Of a DNA stretch of 64,000 nt, positions 35,456 through 43,459 are shown in pieces. This stretch comes from Paraburkholderia sp. Ac-20340 (GTDB lineage: Bacteria; Pseudomonadota; Gammaproteobacteria; Burkholderiales; Burkholderiaceae): positions 1 through 64,000 of the forward strand of contig NZ_JAAGPR010000011.1 in NCBI RefSeq assembly GCF_017104965.1, given 5' to 3'. Below the pieces are notes generated by a model. The model searched no databases and was not told where the DNA came from. It worked only from the letters and a program-made list of their open reading frames with translations. The first letter of the stretch is position 1; every line of letters starts with the position of its first letter. A program made the translations under genes and the position numbers.

Positions 35456-36556
35456 TCACTTGCCGCAAAGCAGCAGCAGGCGCTCCTGATCCGAACACGG
35501 CCGGCCGTTGACCACCTGCGCGGGGGCGCGTGGTTGCGCGCCCGCACCGGCGGCCGCCTGCGTCGCGGCGCGATGCGCGAAGCACGCCTTCAGGCGCCGC
35601 TCGACCGGTTGGTAGTATTGCCATCCCTTACCGAGTCCAGGCAGTTCCAGCTTGACCTGTTTCCATTTCGGATGGCCGTGCTCCTGCAGATTGTCGAAGT
35701 TCACGCAGAGCGAATCGGCGAAACGCCGCAGATTGCCGACCGTATCGCGCAGGTTGTAATCGTAGGTGACGAGAAAGGCTTTGACCGTCCACGTCGGCAC
35801 ATCTTCCTTGAGCCAGTTCGGGTAGCTGGAGGTGTGAATCGTCGCGGGGAAATAGGTTTGTTTCGCGCGCGCGGTTTCCGGCGCGGCCGGATCGACGTGC
35901 AGGAAACGGATCTGCTGCAGCAGATTCGGATTCATGTCGGTAAAGAGTTTCGCGGGCTGACCGGCGACGATAATCGCCACGTCGATCTTCTTGACGATCA
36001 GCGCGGCCAGCGCATCTTCGTTGCTCAGATGCTGCGCGTTCTGATCGGGAATTGGCTGGCCGAACATCAGGCGATACAGTGTGGTGGCCGATTGCGCCGT
36101 GCCGCTGCCGATCAGCCCGACGCTCATGACCTTATCCTTGATCTCGTTGATGCTCTTCATCGGCGAATCATTGCGGACGACGAAATAAATCTCTTCGTCG
36201 TAAAGCGGCATGATCAGACGCAATGGGCGAATCGTCGTCCCGGCGTCCTGATTGCCGGAATTCGCCATATCGACATAAGCCTGATAGACATCGGACTGCA
36301 CGAGCGCGAGTTTCACGCCAGGTTCGAAACGCATGCGCTGCACGTTTTCCGCCGAGCCTTTCGAGGGCAGCACTTCCAGATCGATGCCTGCGGGCTGCGC
36401 GACCCATTTGGCGAGATCCTGGCCGATCTGGATATACGTGCCGCGTTCCGGCCCGGTCGTGATCTTGTAGTGCGCGTCAGCCGCAGCGGCTATGGCGAAC
36501 GCCGAAAAGAGCAGGGCGATCAACCCCGCCAGTGCCGCTAGAGTCGTCTTCAGCAT
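35456..36556 (-). CDS. TAXI-family TRAP transporter solute-binding protein
   Basis: 366 residues starting MLKTTLAALAGLIALLFSAF after GGGAGAGTGACC. The signal peptide ends around AIAAAADA. The mature part shows the TAXI family opening ITTGPERGTYIQIGQDLAKW and VLPSKGSAENVQRM, then VGLIGSGTAQSATTLYRLMF. TAXI proteins bind small dicarboxylates or amino acids such as glutamate for TRAP permeases, but no DctQM fusion gene is nearby. The C-terminus has an unusual Ala/Pro-rich tail with CSDQERLLLLCGK, possibly disulfide-linked. It is downstream of, and probably co-transcribed with, the zinc-ribbon gene. Confidence 0.9.
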   Translation of the reverse strand: MLKTTLAALAGLIALLFSAFAIAAAADAHYKITTGPERGTYIQIGQDLAKWVAQPAGIDLEVLPSKGSAENVQRMRFEPGVKLALVQSDVYQAYVDMANSGNQDAGTTIRPLRLIMPLYDEEIYFVVRNDSPMKSINEIKDKVMSVGLIGSGTAQSATTLYRLMFGQPIPDQNAQHLSNEDALAALIVKKIDVAIIVAGQPAKLFTDMNPNLLQQIRFLHVDPAAPETARAKQTYFPATIHTSSYPNWLKEDVPTWTVKAFLVTYDYNLRDTVGNLRRFADSLCVNFDNLQEHGHPKWKQVKLELPGLGKGWQYYQPVERRLKACFAHRAATQAAAGAGAQPRAPAQVVNGRPCSDQERLLLLCGK

Positions 36557-36616
36557 GGTCACTCTCCCGCATTGGATGTGATGGACGGCAGATTACGATC
36601 GGGTTGGGGCGCGAGG

Positions 36617-37612
36617 TCATTGGGTATTGCCGGGCTGTGCAGGAGACTTCCAGCCGTTTTGCAGAATGGCGCGCTCGCGGGCATCCGCGCCGCTGTCGTT
36701 CGCGGCGGGGGGCGTATGTGTCGGGGTGGGCGCGCTGGCCGCAGGAGCCGCAGCGCCCGATGCAGCCGGTGCCCAGGCGGTCGACAGAATCGCGCGCTCC
36801 ATCAACGACTGCGCCTGCTGGCTGCTCGAATCGATGGCGAGCGCTTCGGAGGCCTGTTGCTGCACGCAGCCCCAGTCGCGCTGGTTCACGCAGCGGTCGG
36901 CGTTTTGCAGCGCGCTGTCGCGCCGTTGCTCGCGCGCGGCGATGTCGCGCTGGATGGCCAGCGCATCGCTGTTTTGCGCGTCGTGTGCGAGTGCGGCTTC
37001 GTCGGCGGCTTTTGCGTCAGACAAATCGTTGGTCGCGAGACTGGCGTGCGCCGCGCGCAGGCTATCGGGCACGTCCTTGAATTGCGGCACGGCGACGGGC
37101 TTGGGAACGTCGGCGGGTGGGGTATCGGCGCTCGAGTTGGTGTTGGGCGGACTCGAACGGCTGCGTGGCAGGTAGGGCAAAATTTTTCCGACCAGCGAAT
37201 GAATGCCCTGGCCTTCGCCAGCATCGCCCGCGTCACCTGGCTTGCGCGCGCCGCCAAGCATCAGGTACGCCGCATACGCAAGCGCCAGAAACAGCAAAAC
37301 GAGCAACAGGACTTTAGGGAAGGCGCGCCGCTGGATTTGCCCGGGTGCGTGTTCGAGCGCGGCGTGGTGCTGGTAGTCGGCCTTGATGGTGGGATGATCC
37401 GCGGGCGTCACCGCGTTCTGCGCAGGCGGCGCACCGGCGCTGCTGCCGGACGTCGCGACAGCTTCGGAGCGCGAGCGCACGCGCAGCGCGGCGCGTTCGA
37501 GCGGACGGCTCGCCCCGCAGTACGGGCAGCGATCGACGTACTCCTTGAGCACGCCGCCGCAATGCCTGCACGCGGCGGGCAGACGCTGGGCACGGGTAAT
37601 GTCAGCTGACAT
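36617..37612 (-). CDS. Zinc-ribbon membrane protein, function unknown
   Basis: 331 residues starting MSADITRAQRLPAACRHCGG. An N-terminal zinc ribbon (CRHCG at 15-19 and CPYCG at about 29-33) is followed by a disordered stretch and one membrane helix (about 100-118, VLLLVLLFLALAYAAYLML). The C-terminal region is probably periplasmic and helical with a TPR-like pattern (SDAKAADEAALAHDAQNSDA; CVNQRDWGCVQQQ). It lies 60 bp upstream of the TAXI gene on the same strand. The topology suggests a scaffold joining a cytoplasmic zinc-binding head to a periplasmic repeat; no known family was recognised. Confidence 0.8.
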   Translation of the reverse strand: MSADITRAQRLPAACRHCGGVLKEYVDRCPYCGASRPLERAALRVRSRSEAVATSGSSAGAPPAQNAVTPADHPTIKADYQHHAALEHAPGQIQRRAFPKVLLLVLLFLALAYAAYLMLGGARKPGDAGDAGEGQGIHSLVGKILPYLPRSRSSPPNTNSSADTPPADVPKPVAVPQFKDVPDSLRAAHASLATNDLSDAKAADEAALAHDAQNSDALAIQRDIAAREQRRDSALQNADRCVNQRDWGCVQQQASEALAIDSSSQQAQSLMERAILSTAWAPAASGAAAPAASAPTPTHTPPAANDSGADARERAILQNGWKSPAQPGNTQ

Positions 37613-38318
37613 GCAGTAGCCCCACCGTGATGACGATGCTGCTTAGGCACGGTCAAGTCGGCATGCTCTGAATCGTCGTTGATGCGATCGCCGGGCAATC
37701 GCGAAACTCACGATCTACATGCGCAGGAAAGCGGAGGGGCCGGACCGCGCGCCACCGCCTGTAAGAAAATATGGGTGGTTTCCCACATTGAGTCAATCGC
37801 CGTTGTTACCTACCGCACATAAGTATCGATAAGGCGGGAGCGGCGGCGCGCGCACGGCATTTGTTCATAGGAATGACGCGTTGCTTGCGTAATCGCGAAT
37901 CAGATAGATTTCTTCAGAATTCATCTGCAAACGTTTGCAATGAATCGATGCAAACAATCTCGTGGCTCATCGCGGGAAATTCATCAAGCCGTTGCATGAT
38001 GGTGTTACGTAAAATCCGGGAAGTTTTTCGAATTTTTAAATTGGCCGAAGATGGTAAGCAGTCCGTTGCATGATAGTATTTTCATCGACTGCAAATTCAT
38101 GCGGCACCGGTTGTTCAAAGGCCAGGCGCAATCGAAATGCGAATATTCAGGCTGCCGCTTCGTTCGAGACGGCGGCTTTTTTGTGCACGCATCGGCGCGG
38201 GGAAGTTTGTCGATGTGTGTTCGGTCCAGATGATCAGACTGGCAATCTGGACGCCGGCTTATAAAAGATAATCCAGTTTGACCTCATGCCTCGCACGCAT
38301 GCCGGGTCACAATAAAAA
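37613..38318. other. Long intergenic region
   Basis: 706 bp between the leftward zinc-ribbon gene and the small gene upstream of the cellulose operon. It is AT-richer than the surroundings. No convincing protein gene was found; the short frames lack ribosome sites. It contains a terminator-like hairpin at 38151-38182 that may end an unannotated small RNA. Confidence 0.5.
38151..38182 (+). terminator. Orphan Rho-independent terminator, possible small-RNA 3' end
   Basis: GCTGCCG, a 12-nt loop, then CGGCGGC, followed by TTTTTT: a 7-bp stem with one G-U pair and a six-T tail. No gene ends upstream on this strand, so the transcript ending here is likely a small non-coding RNA starting somewhere in 37900-38100. 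No start point can be fixed. Confidence 0.5.
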
Positions 38319-38765
38319 ATGAAAACGACCGAATTCATGTTTCGTATTCCGGGGCACGGGAACGAAGCATTGCGCTACAGCGTGATTGTCGTATCCGGTA
38401 TCAGTGTTGGATTCATTCGAATCGGCTCTGCAGAAAAGCCTTTTTCGCTCTTGGTGCCGCGCGTGCATGACGAAACGTTTGCGCATGTTCCCGCCGAACA
38501 TCTCGCGCGACTGGCCATTGCCCAGGCGATCTATACGGAACTGTTCGACGCGCATCCGCCAGGCGCCATCGATCTGGACGTGCACGGGCCGCTCTGGGAC
38601 GGCGATCTGGAAAGCGGGCAATGGCGGCATGACAGCGCGCAGGAGGCGGCTGCACCTGTTGCGCCGCTTGACTACGAGCAGTCAGAACCGGCGCAGAAAA
38701 CCGTATTCGTCGCGCCGCGCGAGCCGCTTCTGGACCCGGATGTGGCGATGGCAAGCGGCTCGTAA
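38319..38765 (+). CDS. Hypothetical protein upstream of the cellulose operon
   Basis: 148 residues starting MKTTEFMFRIPGHGNEALRY. No ribosome site stronger than CAATAAAAA. The N-terminal 100 residues look like a folded alpha/beta domain (SVIVVSGISVGFIRIGS; EHLARLAIAQAIYTEL). The C-terminal 45 residues are acidic and low-complexity. No signal peptide or membrane helix. It precedes bcsD by 342 bp on the same strand and could be a cytosolic accessory of cellulose synthesis, but no known Bcs family was recognised. Confidence 0.6.
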   Translation: MKTTEFMFRIPGHGNEALRYSVIVVSGISVGFIRIGSAEKPFSLLVPRVHDETFAHVPAEHLARLAIAQAIYTELFDAHPPGAIDLDVHGPLWDGDLESGQWRHDSAQEAAAPVAPLDYEQSEPAQKTVFVAPREPLLDPDVAMASGS

Positions 38766-39107
38766 CCGAACACGCTGCGTGATTTGCAGGACTCGTCTGA
38801 TGAATATCACTGTGCGCCTGGACACTTATATCCTCAGACATTGCCCCTTTTTCATCCGCAAACGTTTTACCGATTATTTTGTCGCGTCGACGTAACAAAT
38901 CGGGCGCTGTTGCGAGATTAAAAAAATAAACATCGAGAGAATAATCAGTATAATCCGCCCCGCGCGCGTGTTTGAATCGACGTCCTTGCCGGATCATCTC
39001 AAGGTACATCGCGCGTATCGTCGGTCACGGCCCGAATGGTGCTCAGGGCCGTTTCTATCAGTTCCGCTTTGCAATGTGCGCCTGCCTGCAAGGCGCACGG
39101 ATATGTC
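38766..39107. other. Upstream region of the cellulose operon
   Basis: 342 bp with no gene. A perfect sigma-70 -10 box (TATAAT at 38949-38954) lies in an AT-rich stretch, without a good -35 at 17 bp. An activator-dependent promoter is possible. It is the likely start of the bcsD-algJ transcript. Confidence 0.45.
38949..38954 (+). promoter_or_regulatory. Candidate -10 element of the cellulose operon promoter
   Basis: TATAAT in the AT-rich region 154-159 bp before bcsD. No matching -35 hexamer (TTGACA-like) is found at the usual distance, so assignment rests on the -10 alone. Confidence 0.3.
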
Positions 39108-39536
39108 ATGAATTCCATGCCTGCACCGCAATGGCGACCGTTCCTGTCGCTCTTTACGCAAGAGTTGACGCAAAACCTGACGCCCCGGCTCCTGACCCAG
39201 CTCATGCGTAGCGCGGGCGAACAATTCGGCCGTCAATATGCGCTTGCGCCGTCCGGCACGGTGGCCGAGATGCAGGCGGCGATGAATCGGGTCTGGAGCG
39301 AGTTGGACTGGGGTACGGTCGAAATTCGCGAGGCGCAGGACTGGCTGGTGCTCACGCATTACCACGCGCCGCTCAAGGCGGCGTTTGGCCCGGAGAATCT
39401 TCCCTGGGCCGGGGCGTTTCTGGAAGGCGCCTACGAAGCATGGATGCATCAGCTGGGCGCCGATCCGCAATTGCGGATCACCACGGCCGGACCGGCGGAT
39501 GCATCGGGGACGATGGTTTTTCTATTCGGCAAGTAA
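39108..39536 (+). CDS. bcsD: Cellulose synthase accessory subunit BcsD
   Basis: 142 residues starting MNSMPAPQWRPFLSLFTQEL. It shows the BcsD pattern of an N-terminal helix, then MRSAGEQFGRQYAL, then a beta-rich C-terminus ending GTMVFLFGK. BcsD octamers act in the periplasm (Komagataeibacter) or cytoplasm (other species) to organise glucan chains. First gene of the operon proper. The ribosome site is weak. Confidence 0.9.
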   Translation: MNSMPAPQWRPFLSLFTQELTQNLTPRLLTQLMRSAGEQFGRQYALAPSGTVAEMQAAMNRVWSELDWGTVEIREAQDWLVLTHYHAPLKAAFGPENLPWAGAFLEGAYEAWMHQLGADPQLRITTAGPADASGTMVFLFGK

Positions 39537-39609
39537 AGAACAGCAAGTTGTGCGGGAGGCGCGTGGCGCCGGTCGGTGGATCGCACAACGAATACGACGG
39601 GGTCGGCGC

Positions 39610-40194
39610 ATGAGCGGTGCATCGGACATTGCGAATCTCTTCGAGGTAGCGGGCGGAAATCCGGCGCAGTACCAGGAAGTGGAAAGAACGGAGCAGATGC
39701 AAGGCTCGCGTGGCCCGTGGTCCGCGTCGGATACGACCGATGCCGATGCCGCCGCGCAGCCACTGTTCGCGTGGACGCTGCCCGATGCCGCGTCCGAACC
39801 GCCGCCGGTCGTGCCGGAGGCGGGTGACGCGCCGGTGGTGCAGGCGCAGGTCCAAGCTCAAGCGTTGCCCGAACCTGTTGCGATCGAGCCGCAGCTTGCC
39901 AGCGCTGCGCAGCCGGAAATCGCGCCGCAACCGGCCATCGTTCAGGCTGAATCCGCCATCGTCGAGACTGAAGCTGTAGCGGCCGCGCCGCTGTCCGCTG
40001 TCGAAGCGCCCGCAGTGGCGCCCCAGCCGGCCACACCTCAGCCGGCCGCATCTCAGCCGGCCGCACCTCAGCCGGCCACACCTCAGCCGGCCGCACCCGC
40101 CCCCAGTCAACCGGCGCCGCTCGGCAGCGTGTTCGCACGCCTGCTCGCGCGCAGCGAGCCGCGTTCCGATGCCTCACCACGCGGGACGCCATGA
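39610..40194 (+). CDS. bcsP: Proline-rich cellulose biosynthesis protein BcsP
   Basis: 194 residues starting MSGASDIANLFEVAGGNPAQ. The N-terminal DIANLFE-GGNPAQYQEV motif is shared by BcsP and BcsO-type proteins of class I cellulose operons. The rest is a disordered Ala/Pro/Gln-rich tail with pentapeptide repeats of the QPATP/QPAAP type, encoded by five tandem 15-bp units. It overlaps bcsQ by 4 bp (ATGA). Expected to help position the synthase complex, with BcsQ, at the membrane or pole. Confidence 0.82.
   Translation: MSGASDIANLFEVAGGNPAQYQEVERTEQMQGSRGPWSASDTTDADAAAQPLFAWTLPDAASEPPPVVPEAGDAPVVQAQVQAQALPEPVAIEPQLASAAQPEIAPQPAIVQAESAIVETEAVAAAPLSAVEAPAVAPQPATPQPAASQPAAPQPATPQPAAPAPSQPAPLGSVFARLLARSEPRSDASPRGTP
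40024..40098 (+). repeat. Tandem 15-bp repeats inside bcsP
   Basis: Five units of CAGCCGGCC(A/G)CA(C/T)C(T/C) encode the QPA(T/A)(P/S) pentapeptides. Copy changes would stay in frame, so length variation of the disordered tail is likely. Confidence 0.85.
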
Positions 40195-41204
40195 TCGTAG
40201 TCGCAGTCGTTTCCGCAAAAGGCGGTGTAGGCAAGAGCACGATCGCGGCCAACCTGGCTGTCGAATTGACCCGTCGCGCCCGCACGGTGCTGGCGCTCGA
40301 TCTCGATCCGCAAAACGCGCTGCATCTGCATCTGGGCGGCAAGCCGGAGGCTTACTTCGGCCTGTCGCGCGCGAGCGTGGGCGACACGAGCTGGCGCGAG
40401 GTCTGCGAACGCACGACATCGGGCGTGAGCGTGTTGCCTTTCGGTCAGCTAAATGAAAGCGATATGCAGGCACTCGAGCGCCGTATCGCCGACGATCCGC
40501 ACTGGCTCTCGCGCCACCTGCAGAGCCTGAAGCTGCCCGACGACGCGCTGGTGTTGCTGGACACGCCGCCCGGTGTATCGAATTTTTCGCGTCAGGCGCT
40601 GGGCGTGGCCGATCTGGTGATTTCCGTCGTGCTCGCCGATGCCGCGTCCTACGCAACGCTGCCGCAGATCGAAAACCTGATCCGCCGTCACCACGGCAAG
40701 CGCGAAGCCGTCTGTCTGATCAATCAGGCCGACGATACGCGTGCGCTGTCGCGCGAAGCGGCGCAACTGATCCAGCGTGCGCTGGGCGAGCGCGTGCTTG
40801 CGCGCGTGCGCGCCGACCGCGCGGTGAGCGAGGCGCTGGCGCAGGGCAGAACCGTCGTCGAATCGTCGCAGGAAAGCGTGGGGCGCACGGATCTGATCGC
40901 GTGCGCCGATCGCGTGCTCGAACTGTTGCCGACACTGCGCGTGCCCACCGCGGCGATCGACATTGCCACGCAGGCACGCGCACAACAGAGCGAACAATCG
41001 ACCGAACAACTTCAGCCGACGAACGCCAACGGCGATAGCGACCGCGAACCCGCCGTCAGCATGAGACTGGCCGACGACGACCGGCGCGCCGCGGCACCCG
41101 TCGCATCGGCGCGAAAAACGGGCGTGATCCGCGTGATGGCCGTGTTGTCGGGCGTGGTGCTGGTGCTGCTGATCGCGCTTTGGATCAGGGCCCGCCAGGG
41201 ATAA
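40191..41204 (+). CDS. bcsQ: BcsQ/YhjQ-type MinD-like ATPase with a C-terminal membrane anchor
   Basis: 337 residues starting MIVVAVVSAKGGVGKSTIAA. The deviant Walker A KGGVGKST (10-17) and LDTPPGVSNFSRQ Walker B region are those of BcsQ, which positions cellulose synthase. The usual length is about 250 residues. Here, after residue 260, a low-complexity linker leads to a terminal hydrophobic helix (VIRVMAVLSGVVLVLLIALW), implying stable membrane attachment. It starts inside the bcsP stop (ATGA) and ends 5 bp before bcsA. Confidence 0.92.
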   Translation: MIVVAVVSAKGGVGKSTIAANLAVELTRRARTVLALDLDPQNALHLHLGGKPEAYFGLSRASVGDTSWREVCERTTSGVSVLPFGQLNESDMQALERRIADDPHWLSRHLQSLKLPDDALVLLDTPPGVSNFSRQALGVADLVISVVLADAASYATLPQIENLIRRHHGKREAVCLINQADDTRALSREAAQLIQRALGERVLARVRADRAVSEALAQGRTVVESSQESVGRTDLIACADRVLELLPTLRVPTAAIDIATQARAQQSEQSTEQLQPTNANGDSDREPAVSMRLADDDRRAAAPVASARKTGVIRVMAVLSGVVLVLLIALWIRARQG

Positions 41205-41209
41205 TTGCT

Positions 41210-43459
41210 ATGGCACAGATCGAACACAAGCCGCTGCCGCGCAGGCAGCAACCCGCCGGTTCGGGGCAGAGCGACGACGCCGGCGACTGGGACGACAAGC
41301 TCCTCGCCACCGGCACCTCGCTGCTTTCGTCGGGCTGGGCGCGCGTGGTCGTGATGCTGGCCGCCGTGGGGCTGTTCACGTCCGCGATGACGGTCCATCT
41401 GGCTTTGTCGAAGCAATGGATCTTCGCGATCATGTGTATGGTCGTCGCGTGGTTCCTGAGCCGCATTCGCGGCCGCGTGCTGACCGTGTCGCTGGTCGCG
41501 CTGTCGGTGTTCATGTCCATGCGCTACCTCTACTGGCGCATGACGCAGACGCTCTCGTTCACGAGCCCGCTCGACATGACCTTCGGCTATCTGCTGCTGG
41601 CCGCCGAATGCTATGCCGTGCTGATGCTGCTGTGCAGCTACTTCCAGACGCTCTGGCCGCTGCATCGCCGCCCCGTGCCGCTGCCCGCCGATACCTCGCT
41701 CTGGCCCACGGTGGACGTGTTCATCCCCACCTATAACGAGCCGCTCGAAGTGGTGCGGCAGTCGGTGCTGGCGGCGACGCTGCTCGACTGGCCGGCCGAC
41801 AAAATGCGCGTCTATCTGCTCGACGACGGCCGCCGCGAAGCATTCCGCGCATTCTGCGCCGAGGCCGGCGTGGGCTATCTGACCCGCCCCGACAACCAGC
41901 ACGCGAAGGCCGGCAACCTCAACGCCGCGCTCGCGAAAACCGACGGCGAATTCGTCGCCGTGTTCGACTGCGACCACGTGACCACGCGCTCGTTCCTGCA
42001 GGTCTGCATGGGCTGGTTCCTGAAAGACCCGAAGATGGCGATGGTGCAGACGCCCCACGTGTTCTATTCGCCGGACCCGTTCGAACGCAACCTGGAAACC
42101 TTCCGCAAGGTGCCCAACGAAGGCGACCTGTTTTACGGCGTGCTGCAAAACGGCAACGATCTCTGGAACGCCGCGTTCTTCTGCGGATCGTGTGCGGTGC
42201 TGCGCCGTTCGGCGCTCGACGAAGTGGGCGGCGTGGCGACCGAAAGCGTCACCGAAGATGCGCTGACCGCGCTCAAGATGAGCATGAAGGGCTACAACAC
42301 GGGCTATCTGCCGATTCCGCAAGCCGCCGGTCTCGCCACGGAAAGCCTCGGCCGTCACGTTGGGCAGCGCATTCGCTGGGCGCGCGGCATGGCGGAAATC
42401 TTCCGCCAGTTCAATCCGCTATTGATTTCGGGCCTGACGCTGCCGCAGCGGCTCTGTTATCTCAGCGCGATGATGCACTTCTTCTTCGGCCTGCCGCGCA
42501 TTGTGTTCCTGCTGACGCCGATGGCCTTCCTGTTCTTCGGCGCGCACGTGTTCCATGCATCGGCGCTGATGGTGCTCGCCTATGCGGTGCCGCATCTGGT
42601 GATTTCGAGCATCGGCGCGTCGCGGATTCAAGGTCGTTTCCGGCATTCGTTCTGGAGCGAAGTCTACGAAACCGTGCTGGCGTGGTACGTGATCCTGCCC
42701 GCGCTGCAAGCGGTGCTGTTCCCCGGCAGCAAGGGCTTCAACGTGACGTCGAAGGGCGGCGTGATCCGCCAGTCCTTCCTCGACTGGGCGATGGCGCGGC
42801 CGTACATCGTGCTGCTGCTGATCAATCTCGCCGGTTTCGGCGTGGGCGTGGTCGGCCTGATTCGCAGCCCGGGCTGGCCCGAGGCGATGAGTATCGTCTT
42901 CAACCTGGTCTGGGTGATCTACAACGTGATGAACCTGAGCGCCGCCGCCGGTGTGGCGACGGAATCGCGCCAGTTGCGCCTCACGCCGCGCGTGCAGATC
43001 GAACTGCCCGCCGCCGTGCAACTGGCCGATGGGCGCCGCATCGCCTGCCAGACCAGCGACTATTCGCAGGGCGGTCTCGGCCTCGTGCTGCCCGAAGATG
43101 CGCCGATGCCGCAACGCGGCGAGCGCATTCTCGTTTCGGTGTTCCGCGACGACTACGAAGGCAAGTTCCCGGCCGAAGTGCAGGTGTGCCGTGGCCGCAC
43201 CGTGGGCGTGAGCTTCCCGGCGCTGACCATCGATCAGGAGCGCGACCTGATGCGCGTGACCTTCTCGCGCGCCGATAGCTGGATTGCCTCGTGGGGCCGT
43301 TATCGCCCGGACCGGCCGCTGCGCAGCCTGTTCGAAGTGCTGGGCGTAGGCGTGCGCGGTTTGATCGACCTGTTCCGCCATCTGCTGATGGGCGGGCGCG
43401 AGCGGCTGGGCCGCTCGACCGAAACGCCGGCGAGCGAGTTGGGATCGAAACAATCGTGA
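41210..43459 (+). CDS. bcsA: Cellulose synthase catalytic subunit BcsA
   Basis: 749 residues. A GT2 glycosyltransferase domain is embedded between membrane helices. DVFIPTYNEPLEVV, DDGRREAF, DCDHV, TEDALTA and QRIRWARGM give the D, DxD, TED and Q(Q/R)xRW catalytic set. A PilZ domain follows (about 580-690, RQLRLTPRVQIE and SDYSQGGLGL), so activity should depend on c-di-GMP. It polymerises UDP-glucose to beta-1,4-glucan and extrudes it across the inner membrane with BcsB. Its stop overlaps the GTG start of the first bcsB (GTGA). Confidence 0.97.
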   Translation: MAQIEHKPLPRRQQPAGSGQSDDAGDWDDKLLATGTSLLSSGWARVVVMLAAVGLFTSAMTVHLALSKQWIFAIMCMVVAWFLSRIRGRVLTVSLVALSVFMSMRYLYWRMTQTLSFTSPLDMTFGYLLLAAECYAVLMLLCSYFQTLWPLHRRPVPLPADTSLWPTVDVFIPTYNEPLEVVRQSVLAATLLDWPADKMRVYLLDDGRREAFRAFCAEAGVGYLTRPDNQHAKAGNLNAALAKTDGEFVAVFDCDHVTTRSFLQVCMGWFLKDPKMAMVQTPHVFYSPDPFERNLETFRKVPNEGDLFYGVLQNGNDLWNAAFFCGSCAVLRRSALDEVGGVATESVTEDALTALKMSMKGYNTGYLPIPQAAGLATESLGRHVGQRIRWARGMAEIFRQFNPLLISGLTLPQRLCYLSAMMHFFFGLPRIVFLLTPMAFLFFGAHVFHASALMVLAYAVPHLVISSIGASRIQGRFRHSFWSEVYETVLAWYVILPALQAVLFPGSKGFNVTSKGGVIRQSFLDWAMARPYIVLLLINLAGFGVGVVGLIRSPGWPEAMSIVFNLVWVIYNVMNLSAAAGVATESRQLRLTPRVQIELPAAVQLADGRRIACQTSDYSQGGLGLVLPEDAPMPQRGERILVSVFRDDYEGKFPAEVQVCRGRTVGVSFPALTIDQERDLMRVTFSRADSWIASWGRYRPDRPLRSLFEVLGVGVRGLIDLFRHLLMGGRERLGRSTETPASELGSKQS

